DNA of 5,201 bases from Beijerinckiaceae bacterium (GTDB taxonomy: Bacteria > Pseudomonadota > Alphaproteobacteria > Rhizobiales > Beijerinckiaceae): assembly GCA_947458675.1 (NCBI GenBank), contig CANHAW010000173.1, positions 1 to 5,201 on the forward strand. The letters are read 5' to 3'. Below, piece after piece: positions 1 through 5,201 of this stretch; the stretch's first letter is position 1; each line of letters begins with the position of its first letter. The notes below the pieces were generated by a model, which saw only the letters and a list, made by a program, of their open reading frames with translations, ran no database searches and was not told where the DNA came from. Made by a program: the position numbers and the translations under genes.

Positions 1-415
1 AATAGTCCGCGAAAATTGCATTGGTTTTTTCCGGAAAATACGTGGCTCCGACGATGGATTTGGCGCCAATGGCTTTCAGCGCATTCACATGGTTCTGGCC
101 CGAGGTGAACATCGGAATGCCGAATCTGTCTTCCCATTCCGAGATGATTTTTGCTTCGCCGGCGCGTCCATGAACCATGAAGGGTGGTGCACCTGAAGGA
201 TGGATCACATCGCAGCCGGCTTCCTTCAGGAGCTCAAGCTCTTTTTCATAAGCAGTTTTTATCTGCAGGAATTCATCCGGCGTTCCGCGCTTGATATTCA
301 CATGCAGGGCAAGAACGCCAATCCCGTCGGGCAGCATGCGGATAAGCTCCTCATTGGAGCCCGGGCGAAGCGTTGGATGAACCACGCCGATAATGCCGCG
401 CCAGCTTGAAAACAT
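1..415 (-). CDS. Asp/Glu racemase / maleate isomerase / arylmalonate decarboxylase-like protein (N-terminal part, runs off left edge)
   Basis: This is an open reading frame of 138 codons from an ATG at 413-415, with no stop before the window edge. Upstream on the minus strand, GGGAGGGGA lies 4 nt before the ATG and supports this start. The translation begins MFSSWRGIIGVVHPTLRPGS and continues with an alternating beta/alpha pattern. Recognisable stretches are a GIGVLALHVN strand (31-40), the loop IHPSGAPPF (71-79) and FGIPMFTSGQNHVNALKAIG (98-117), which resembles the 'P..t...a...al..lG' segment of the maleate isomerase/AMDase branch. Family members are usually about 240-260 residues, so roughly half is visible. 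Those enzymes isomerise, racemise or decarboxylate small dicarboxylates through one or two cysteines in the cytoplasm. The first active-site loop here has Ser/Gly instead of Cys, and the second Cys would lie outside the window. Family assignment is fairly sure; the reaction and substrate are unknown. It is divergent from the receptor gene at 626 and may belong to the same pathway. Confidence 0.78.
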   Translation of the reverse strand, partial: MFSSWRGIIGVVHPTLRPGSNEELIRMLPDGIGVLALHVNIKRGTPDEFLQIKTAYEKELELLKEAGCDVIHPSGAPPFMVHGRAGEAKIISEWEDRFGIPMFTSGQNHVNALKAIGAKSIVGATYFPEKTNAIFADY

Positions 416-443
416 GCCGTCCCCTCCCTGTTGTTTTTTTTCG

Positions 444-471
444 ATGCTAGCAGTTCTCATCCGATTGACAA
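444..471 (-). promoter_or_regulatory. Candidate sigma70-type promoter for the leftward isomerase-like gene
   Basis: On the minus strand, a -35 hexamer TTGTCA (466-471, one mismatch to TTGACA) is followed after 16 nt by TAGCAT (444-449). The TAGCAT is preceded by TG one base upstream, giving an extended -10 (TGCTAGCAT). A transcript starting about 7 nt downstream would have a leader of about 20 nt carrying the GGGAGGGGA ribosome binding site. Spacing and position fit well, but this rests on consensus matching alone. Confidence 0.45.
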
Positions 472-475
472 TCCT

Positions 476-496
476 GCTCGCAGCCATGCTGCGGGC
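476..496. promoter_or_regulatory. Inverted repeat, possible operator in the divergent intergenic region
   Basis: Two 9-base arms, GCTCGCAGC (476-484) and GCTGCGGGC (488-496), flank a 3-base centre CAT. They are reverse complements at 8 of 9 positions; the inner 6 pairs are perfect and the one mismatch is a G-T wobble. The repeat lies just upstream of the candidate leftward -35 element and about 130 bp upstream of the rightward receptor gene, a position suitable for a regulator acting on both genes. No regulator gene is visible in the window. It could equally be a chance palindrome in GC-rich DNA. Confidence 0.35.
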
Positions 497-625
497 TTAT
501 ATTGCAGCGCGAAAAGATCGGCTCGAAGGCCGTTTGCGCTTCTTCTCGCACAGGCTTGCCCGCCGCCCGCAATGCTGCTGAGATGCGCTCAGGCGGCGTG
601 AGACCGCATAGAGGGGGAGGAAAGC

Positions 626-1657
626 ATGGGCTTTTTCGCAAAGCTTGCTCATGGGGCCGGCGCGGTCGCATTGTCGTCGGCTCTGTTGGCAAATGCTCCG
701 GCAGCAGCGCAATCGGTCGAGGAATTTTACCGGTCCAAGCCCCTCACGATCATCGTCGGGGTGACGGCGGGAGGCGGTTACGACCTCATCGCCCGGCTAT
801 TGTCACGCCACATCACCCGGCACATACCGGGCAAGCCATCGGCTATCGTCCAGAATATGCCGGGTTCGGGCTCTGTGGTGGCTGCCGGGCATCTTTATTC
901 GGTCGCGCCAAAGGATGGTTCTGTCATTGCGACATTGGCGCGGATCGCCATGATCGAGCCGCTCTTCACCAACCAGCGTTTCGACAGCACCAAATTCTAT
1001 GCGATTGGCAGCGTTTCCAAAGATATCAGCACCTGCATTTCCTGGAAAACATCGAAGGTCAAAAACTGGGATGATTTGCTGACGAAAGAATTCGTTGCCT
1101 CAGGTCAGGGCACCGGCGCCGATCCCGATGCATTCGCCAATATGATCAAGCATCTTTTCGGCGCGCCGATCAAACTCGTCACCGGTTATCCCGGCACCAA
1201 TGAGCAGGCGCTTTCGATGGAGCGCGGTGAAACCGAGGGCTATTGCGGCGTTTCCTATTCGACGCTCAAAACGCGATACACCAAATGGCTTTCCGAAGGC
1301 TCGATCAATATTATCGTTCAAAATGCGATCGAGAAACATCCCGATCTGCCGAATGTGCCGCTGATCACCGATCTGGCGAAAGATGCCGAGCAAAAGCAGA
1401 TCATTCGCCTGATTGTCGCAACGCAAAGCATGGCGCGTCCCTTCGTGGCCCCGCCCGGCATTCCGCCTGAGCGCGGCGCTGCCTTGCGCGAAGCCTTTGA
1501 ACGCACGATGATCGATCCGGAATTTCTGGCCGAGGCCGACAAGCTGAAGGTCGAAATCTCGCCCATGTCCGGCCCGGATGTGAATGCTATGCTGAGCGAG
1601 CTTTATGCCACGCCGAAAAATGCGGTGCAGAAAGCCGCCAAGGCCATGGCGCCTTAA
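626..1657 (+). CDS. Bug/TctC-family tripartite tricarboxylate transporter substrate-binding protein
   Basis: This is a 343-residue periplasmic solute receptor of the Bug family, which captures carboxylates and related small acids for TctAB-type transporters. The start at 626 has a strong GGGAGG site (615-620) 5 nt upstream. It opens a Sec signal peptide: MGFFAK, then a hydrophobic stretch, then APAAA, with likely cleavage after Ala28. The mature protein shows the family hallmarks: SKPLTIIVGVTAGGGYDLIAR (37-57; GG-x-x-D style ligand loop with Asp53), then QNMPGSGS (76-83) and APKDGSVIAT (94-103). MERGETEGYCG (198-208) matches the usual 'rGE.dg' segment, and PPGIPPERGAALREAF is the typical C-terminal 'pgvP...v..lr.a' region. 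Length is slightly above the usual of about 320. The only mature cysteines, Cys137 and Cys207, could form a disulfide. No TctA or TctB membrane gene is visible, so it may be an orphan receptor or serve a remote transporter. The ligand cannot be predicted. Confidence 0.92.
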   Translation: MGFFAKLAHGAGAVALSSALLANAPAAAQSVEEFYRSKPLTIIVGVTAGGGYDLIARLLSRHITRHIPGKPSAIVQNMPGSGSVVAAGHLYSVAPKDGSVIATLARIAMIEPLFTNQRFDSTKFYAIGSVSKDISTCISWKTSKVKNWDDLLTKEFVASGQGTGADPDAFANMIKHLFGAPIKLVTGYPGTNEQALSMERGETEGYCGVSYSTLKTRYTKWLSEGSINIIVQNAIEKHPDLPNVPLITDLAKDAEQKQIIRLIVATQSMARPFVAPPGIPPERGAALREAFERTMIDPEFLAEADKLKVEISPMSGPDVNAMLSELYATPKNAVQKAAKAMAP

Positions 1658-1661
1658 GGTC

Positions 1662-1667
1662 AAAGGA
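1662..1667 (+). promoter_or_regulatory. Ribosome binding site that selects the TTG start of the SoxYZ-like gene
   Basis: AAAGGA lies 9 nt before a TTG at 1677-1679, in the 19-nt gap after the receptor stop codon. The only ATG codons upstream in this frame (1605, 1620) lie inside the receptor gene, and they would put about 24 extra basic residues before the Tat motif. The next in-frame ATG lies inside the signal peptide and would remove the twin arginine. The TTG is therefore the best start. Confidence 0.6.
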
Positions 1668-1676
1668 CGCCCGTTA

Positions 1677-2519
1677 TTGCGCAAGCTTTTCTCGCGACGG
1701 AATTTTTTGGCGCTGACCGCTGCGGGAATGGCTTTTCCGGGGGGAGCTGCCCGCCTGTCGGCGCAAAGCGTCGATGTGCGCGGGCGCGGTTATGATCCGC
1801 TTTGGCGAAGTGCCGAGGAAAATATTGCAGCCTTTCTCGGCCCAGGCCCCTATGCCGGGGATGGGATTTCCATTGTCGTTCCCGACCATGTCGATAGCGG
1901 CAGTTCCGTGCCGATCACCATTCGGCTGAACTCGGCTATGAGCGCGGGCGATTATCCGCGTGTTGTCCATGTTTTGGCTCATGCCAATCCCAATCCGCAG
2001 GTTGTCTCGGTCTGGTTTCAGCCTGAAGGCGGGCGCGCTGAATTTTCCACGCGCATCCGCCTTGAGCGTTCGCAGCAGATCACGGCCGTGGCGCAGATGA
2101 GCGACGGGCGGCTTTTGCGCGCGGATCGGGAGGTCGACATCACTTTGGGTGCCTGCGCTGATGACAGCAGCGGGCATACGCAGGAGATTGCCACTTTCCG
2201 CCCGCAATCGCGTGTCTATGCGCCAGCGCGCGCACAGCCCGGCGAGATTGCCGTCGTGCGGGCGATCATTTCCCATCCCATGGAGACCGGGCTGCGGCTC
2301 AATGAATTCGACGATTGGGTCCGCCAGCGCATTATTTCCCGTTTTTCCTGCAGTTTTAATGGCCGCCCGCTCTTTCGCGCCCGGCTTTATCCGGCAGTTT
2401 CCGCCAATCCGTTTTTCCAATTCCATGCCCGGGCGCAGGAGAGCGGCACCTTCGACTTCGAATGGTATGACACACAAGACCTGACTTTTACGGCGCAGGC
2501 GCAGATGCGCGTGGAATGA
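1677..2519 (+). CDS. Tat-exported fused SoxY-SoxZ-like sulfur/thiol carrier protein
   Basis: With the TTG start the product has 280 residues. It begins MRKLFSRRNFLALTAAG, a clear twin-arginine signal (Arg7-Arg8 in SRRNFL), with likely cleavage near LSAQS (27-31). Residues of about 44-162 are a SoxY domain: PDHVDSGSSVPITIRL, then AHANPNPQVVSVWF, STRIRL, ITAVAQMSDG and the final strand DITLGACAD. Residues of about 184-280 are a SoxZ domain: RAIISHPMETGLR, SRFSCSFNG, YPAVSANPFFQFHARAQESG and FDFEWYD. SoxY and SoxZ normally form a periplasmic heterodimer in which a Cys in the C-terminal GGCGG arm of SoxY covalently carries sulfur intermediates. Here both are in one chain, joined by a linker of about 20 residues. 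The carrier Cys is kept (Cys160) but in GACAD rather than GGCGG. No SoxXA, SoxB or SoxCD gene is seen; the next genes encode a molybdenum hydroxylase. SoxYZ-like fusions are known beside other dehydrogenases, so a non-thiosulfate carrier role is plausible but inferred. Confidence 0.87.
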   Translation: MRKLFSRRNFLALTAAGMAFPGGAARLSAQSVDVRGRGYDPLWRSAEENIAAFLGPGPYAGDGISIVVPDHVDSGSSVPITIRLNSAMSAGDYPRVVHVLAHANPNPQVVSVWFQPEGGRAEFSTRIRLERSQQITAVAQMSDGRLLRADREVDITLGACADDSSGHTQEIATFRPQSRVYAPARAQPGEIAVVRAIISHPMETGLRLNEFDDWVRQRIISRFSCSFNGRPLFRARLYPAVSANPFFQFHARAQESGTFDFEWYDTQDLTFTAQAQMRVE

Positions 2520-2588
2520 GGGCATGTCCCTGCGCTTGCGGGGCTTGGCTATTTTGACGCTTCGCGTATTCTGGGGTGCAGAACGGTC

Positions 2589-2604
2589 CGGGGTCTGAGC
2601 CCCG
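2589..2604 (+). other. GC-rich hairpin in the gap between the SoxYZ-like and iorA-like genes
   Basis: CGGGG (2589-2593) and CCCCG (2600-2604) form a perfect 5-bp GC stem around a 6-base loop TCTGAG. It lies in the 116-bp gap, the longest between the rightward genes, about 30 nt before the next start codon. No T-run follows (the downstream sequence is CCCAAAA), so it is not a convincing intrinsic terminator. It might be a processing or mRNA-stability element that tunes expression between the two halves of the operon. No other feature was found in this gap apart from the AGGGAGG site (2623-2629) serving the next gene. Confidence 0.3.
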
Positions 2605-2635
2605 CCCAAAAGCCGTCGATCCAGGGAGGTAGGCC

Positions 2636-3094
2636 ATGAAGCTGACGCTCAACGTCAATAATGCCACGCATGTCGTCGATGTAGAGCCCGAGACGCCTTT
2701 GCTGTGGGTTTTGCGCGACAATATCGGTTTGACCGGCACGAAATATGGCTGCGGTGTCGCCCAATGCGGCGTACGTACCGTTCATATCGATGGCCACGCA
2801 ACCAAATCCTGCAGCGTCATCGTTGCTTCCGCCGTTGGCGCGAAGATCACGACCATTGAGGGTCTCTCGAAAGATCGCAGCCACCCGGTTCAGCGGGCCT
2901 GGATCGAACATACAGTGCCGCAATGCGGCTATTGCCAGTCCGGCCAGATCATGGCGGCGGCCGCTTTTCTGAAGAGCAATCCGCAGCCAACTGATGCGCA
3001 GATCGATGAGGCCATGGCGGGAAATCTCTGCCGCTGCGGCACCTATCTCTCCATTCGCGACGCGATCCACGCGGCCGCGAAACTCGGTTCGTGA
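2636..3094 (+). CDS. IorA-like [2Fe-2S] small subunit of a molybdenum hydroxylase (third cluster-ligand Cys missing)
   Basis: This 152-residue protein has the usual length for the small subunit of xanthine-oxidase-family enzymes of the isoquinoline 1-oxidoreductase/CoxS type. It passes electrons from the molybdopterin subunit through two [2Fe-2S] clusters. GGGAGG (2624-2629) lies 6 nt before the ATG. The N-terminal half is a plant-type ferredoxin domain: [20 protein letters not shown], then [12 protein letters not shown]. The family pattern is C-x4-C-x2-C plus a later C. Here Cys39, Cys44 and Cys59 are present but the third position is Arg47 (CGVRTVH where CGACTVH is usual). The C-terminal helical domain is intact: QCGYCQSGQ (Cys97, Cys100) and LCRCGTY (Cys132, Cys134). 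It has no signal peptide and is presumably exported with its Tat-tagged partner, whose gene starts 10 nt downstream. Homology is sure. Whether the N-terminal cluster forms normally is doubtful. The substrate is unknown; the Ior name denotes family only. Confidence 0.93.
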   Translation: MKLTLNVNNATHVVDVEPETPLLWVLRDNIGLTGTKYGCGVAQCGVRTVHIDGHATKSCSVIVASAVGAKITTIEGLSKDRSHPVQRAWIEHTVPQCGYCQSGQIMAAAAFLKSNPQPTDAQIDEAMAGNLCRCGTYLSIRDAIHAAAKLGS

Positions 3095-3099
3095 GGAGG
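3094..3099 (+). promoter_or_regulatory. Ribosome binding site of the large-subunit gene, overlapping the small-subunit stop codon
   Basis: AGGAGG shares its first base with the TGA stop (3092-3094) of the small subunit and sits 5 nt before the ATG at 3105. This near-perfect site and the 10-nt gap indicate tight translational coupling of the two enzyme subunits. Confidence 0.75.
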
Positions 3100-3104
3100 C
3101 GCGC

Positions 3105-5201
3105 ATGTCGAAACTCGATCTCTCCCGTCGTAGCTTCATCACCACAGCCCTTGCCGCAGGCGGCGGCATGGTTCTGGGCTTCAATATTCCAACGGAAGCG
3201 CAGGCCGCCCTCCTTGCCATGCCTGATGCCTCCAAGGCTCCGGTGGCTGGAACAGAGGTGAATGCCTGGCTGACCATCGATCCTGCCGGCATTGTCACCG
3301 TCCGTGTGCCCCATACGGAAATGGGCCAGGGCGGCATGACATCGGTTGCGCAATTGGTGGCCGAAGAGCTCAATGTGCCCTGGCAGAATGTGCGCGCTGT
3401 TCTTGCCGATGCCAATCGTCATGTGAATGGCGGGCAGGAATATAAGGACATGTCGACCGGCGGTTCGAATCTGGTTCGAAACCGTCACCCGCATATCATG
3501 CAGGCCGGCGCATCGGCGCGCGAGCGACTGAAGGAAGCAGCAGCGCAAAAATGGGGCGTGCCGCGCTCGCAGGTGAAAGCCGAACAGGGCGTACTCACCG
3601 CCGGCAATCAGCGTGGCACTTATGGCGAATTCGCCAGCGCAGCCGCGCAAATCAAACTCGCCGAAGAGCCGAAAATGAAGGCCTATGGCGATTGGTGGCT
3701 GCTGGGCAAGGACATTCCGCGTATGGATGTTCCGGTGAAAGTGGATGGCAGTGCCATCTACCCGATCGACGTGCGCGTTCCCGACATGGTCTATGCCGCG
3801 GTAAAGGCCTGTCCGGTGCGCGGCGGTCGCGTCAAGAGTTTCGATGCTTCGGCGATCAAGTCTCGTCCCGGCATTATTGCTGTGATTGAACTGAAGCAGA
3901 CGAAGGACAAGCTCTCCAATACTGATCTGCGCAGTGCCGTTGCTGTCGTTGCCGATACATTCTATCGCGCGAAAGTGGCGCTGGATGCACTCCCGATCGA
4001 ATGGGATTTCGGTCCGGATGCCGGCAACAGCTATGACAAGATGAACACGCAGGCGCGCGCCTTGATGCAGCGCGAGGCCAAGCATGTCGAGGAAGTCCGC
4101 GGCGATCCAAGGCCTATTCTGGCAGCCGGCGGCAAAATGGTCAGTGGCGAATATGCGCGTCCCTATGAAGCGCATGCGACCATGAGCCCGCCTGCTGCCG
4201 TGGCCCATGTCACGGCTACGCGTGTCGATATCTGGAGTTTCACGCAGGATGTGTCTGCTTTGCTGCGTCTTGCTGCAAATCAGGCCGGGCGCGATACGAA
4301 AGATGTTTTCGTTCACGCCACCTATCAGGGTGGCGCTTTCGGCTTGGGCAACCATGTCGATCTGCCGCGACAGGCGGTCGAACTGTCCAAACAGGTCGGC
4401 AAGCCCGTCAAGGTCATCTGGACACGCGAGGAAGATACAGCGCAATCGCGCACACGTCCGCCGATCTGGGCCCGCTTTGAGGCCGTGCTCGATGAGCAGG
4501 GCTTACCAAAGGCAATGATCAGCCGTGCTGTTGGCGAGAATGTGGTGCCCGATTATGCCGATCGCGGCATTGCCAATGTGCCATATAAATTCCCGGCCTA
4601 TCGCTATGAGCGCCATATTGTGGCCTCCAATATACCGGTCGCACCGACGCGCGCGCCCGGCAATAATAACAACGCCTTCACCATCGAACAATTTGTCGAT
4701 GAATTGGCGATTGCCGGGGGCTGGGATCCGCTGGAATGGCGGATCAAAATGACCGAGGGCAATGAGCGCTGGCAGCGTGTGCTCAAAAAGCTCAAGGAAG
4801 TGGCGGGCTTCACCACCAAATTGCCGAAAGGCCAGGGCATGGGCATTGCCGTGGTTGAATCGCATGGTGCAACGGTTGGCGTATGCGCCACTGTCGATGT
4901 CTCGCGACGCGGCAATCTGGCCATCGACAAGGTCGTGGTTGTGTCGAATACCGGCTATGTCATCAATCCGCGCGCTGCCCATGAGCAGGTGAAAAGTTGC
5001 GTCGCATGGGAATTGAGCCATGTGCTGCATGGTGGTCTTGATGTTCGCGACGGGCGTATCAACAACACCAATTTTCACAGCTATAAATTGCTCAGCCTGC
5101 CGGAAATGCCGAAGGTCGAGAGCCATTTCGCCATGTCTCAGGATCAATGGTGGGGCGGTTTCGGCGAGACGGCGGGACCGCCAACGCCCCCCGCCATTGC
5201 C
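3105..5201 (+). CDS. IorB-like molybdopterin-binding large subunit of a xanthine-oxidase-family hydroxylase (C-terminus beyond right edge)
   Basis: This reading frame stays open for 699 codons to the window end. IorB-type subunits are usually about 720-780 residues, so most of the protein is present. It starts MSKLDLSRRSFITTALAAGG, a twin-arginine Tat signal (Arg8-Arg9), as expected for periplasmic IorB-type enzymes. Family segments in order are VPHTEMGQGGMTSVAQLVAE (68-87), TGGSNLVR (118-125), AGASARERLKEAAAQKWGV (134-152), LLGKDIPRMDVPVKVDGSA (199-217), AVAVVADTFYRAKVALDAL (278-296), YEAHATMSPP (354-363), YQGGAFGLGN (407-416), KPVKVIWTREED (433-444), TRAPGNNNNAF (515-525), NTGYVINP (615-622) and WWGGFGE (682-688). 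Glu688 matches the catalytic Glu that activates the Mo-bound water. The enzyme should hydroxylate or oxidise an aldehyde, heterocycle or related substrate, passing electrons to the small subunit and then probably to a cytochrome c. Several cofactor-pocket motifs differ from those usual in the family. The substrate is unknown. Confidence 0.92.
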   Translation, partial: MSKLDLSRRSFITTALAAGGGMVLGFNIPTEAQAALLAMPDASKAPVAGTEVNAWLTIDPAGIVTVRVPHTEMGQGGMTSVAQLVAEELNVPWQNVRAVLADANRHVNGGQEYKDMSTGGSNLVRNRHPHIMQAGASARERLKEAAAQKWGVPRSQVKAEQGVLTAGNQRGTYGEFASAAAQIKLAEEPKMKAYGDWWLLGKDIPRMDVPVKVDGSAIYPIDVRVPDMVYAAVKACPVRGGRVKSFDASAIKSRPGIIAVIELKQTKDKLSNTDLRSAVAVVADTFYRAKVALDALPIEWDFGPDAGNSYDKMNTQARALMQREAKHVEEVRGDPRPILAAGGKMVSGEYARPYEAHATMSPPAAVAHVTATRVDIWSFTQDVSALLRLAANQAGRDTKDVFVHATYQGGAFGLGNHVDLPRQAVELSKQVGKPVKVIWTREEDTAQSRTRPPIWARFEAVLDEQGLPKAMISRAVGENVVPDYADRGIANVPYKFPAYRYERHIVASNIPVAPTRAPGNNNNAFTIEQFVDELAIAGGWDPLEWRIKMTEGNERWQRVLKKLKEVAGFTTKLPKGQGMGIAVVESHGATVGVCATVDVSRRGNLAIDKVVVVSNTGYVINPRAAHEQVKSCVAWELSHVLHGGLDVRDGRINNTNFHSYKLLSLPEMPKVESHFAMSQDQWWGGFGETAGPPTPPAIA

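Noticed and set aside
200..409. A 69-codon plus-strand frame at the left end
   Set aside because: It is antisense to the isomerase-like gene, which has a good ribosome binding site and family-like sequence.
465..503. Rightward promoter from TTGACA (465-470) and TATATT (498-503)
   Set aside because: The 27-nt spacing is far from the 16-18 nt needed, and no alternative -35 or -10 at proper spacing was seen.
502..1074. A 190-codon plus-strand frame overlapping the start of the receptor gene
   Set aside because: It is out of frame with the well-supported receptor gene, rich in Arg, Gly and His, and has no ribosome binding site or family resemblance.
2524..2598. A 24-codon small frame in the gap before the iorA-like gene
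   Set aside because: The purine-rich stretch before it is too close to the ATG to be a good ribosome binding site, and the peptide has no notable features; it could be a leader peptide but nothing supports that.
1674..2609. A 311-codon minus-strand frame opposite the SoxYZ-like gene
   Set aside because: It is antisense to a gene with unmistakable SoxY and SoxZ sequence; the translation resembles no family I know.
2589..2610. Intrinsic terminator after the SoxYZ-like gene
   Set aside because: The hairpin stem is short and is followed by CCCAAAA, not a T-run, so termination is unlikely.
2949..4445. A 498-codon open frame on the minus strand opposite the two hydroxylase genes
   Set aside because: It lies antisense to clearly homologous IorA/IorB-like genes, has a composition typical of a GC-rich shadow frame (rich in His, Arg and Ile) and shows no recognisable domain.

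Overview
The window looks like part of an alphaproteobacterial chromosome, probably Hyphomicrobiales-like. The basis is a GC-rich composition, strong GGAGG-type ribosome binding sites, a Bug-type receptor, a Sox carrier and Tat-exported molybdenum hydroxylase genes. The taxon is inferred from style and gene families, not from a marker gene. No RNA genes, mobile elements or CRISPR arrays were seen.

Layout. Positions 1-415 (minus strand) hold the N-terminal 138 residues of an Asp/Glu racemase / maleate isomerase / arylmalonate decarboxylase-like protein that runs off the left edge. A 210-bp divergent intergenic region follows. It carries a plausible promoter for the leftward gene and a 21-bp inverted repeat that could be an operator. 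Four genes then run rightward in close order, apparently as one operon: a Sec-exported Bug/TctC-type substrate-binding protein (626-1657); a Tat-exported fused SoxY-SoxZ-like carrier that starts at a TTG (1677-2519); the small [2Fe-2S] subunit of an isoquinoline 1-oxidoreductase (IorA)-like molybdenum hydroxylase (2636-3094); and its Tat-exported large molybdopterin subunit, IorB-like (3105 to the right edge, 699 codons, open).

How they may work together. All four rightward products should act in the periplasm: two carry twin-arginine signals, one carries a Sec signal, and the small hydroxylase subunit would be co-exported with its large partner. The receptor and the divergent isomerase/decarboxylase-like enzyme suggest a carboxylate substrate. 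The hydroxylase and the SoxYZ carrier suggest periplasmic oxidation, possibly with a thiol-bound intermediate. That last link is a hypothesis.

Most unusual points. (1) The small subunit has lost the third cysteine of the plant-type [2Fe-2S] site (Arg47, where the family has Cys), while its second cluster is intact. (2) The SoxYZ carrier is one polypeptide whose swinging-arm GGCGG motif has become GACAD and is internal rather than C-terminal. (3) The large subunit keeps the catalytic Glu but differs from the usual family at several cofactor-pocket motifs. (4) No other Sox gene is visible beside the carrier. Together these suggest a divergent, probably uncharacterised periplasmic oxidation module.
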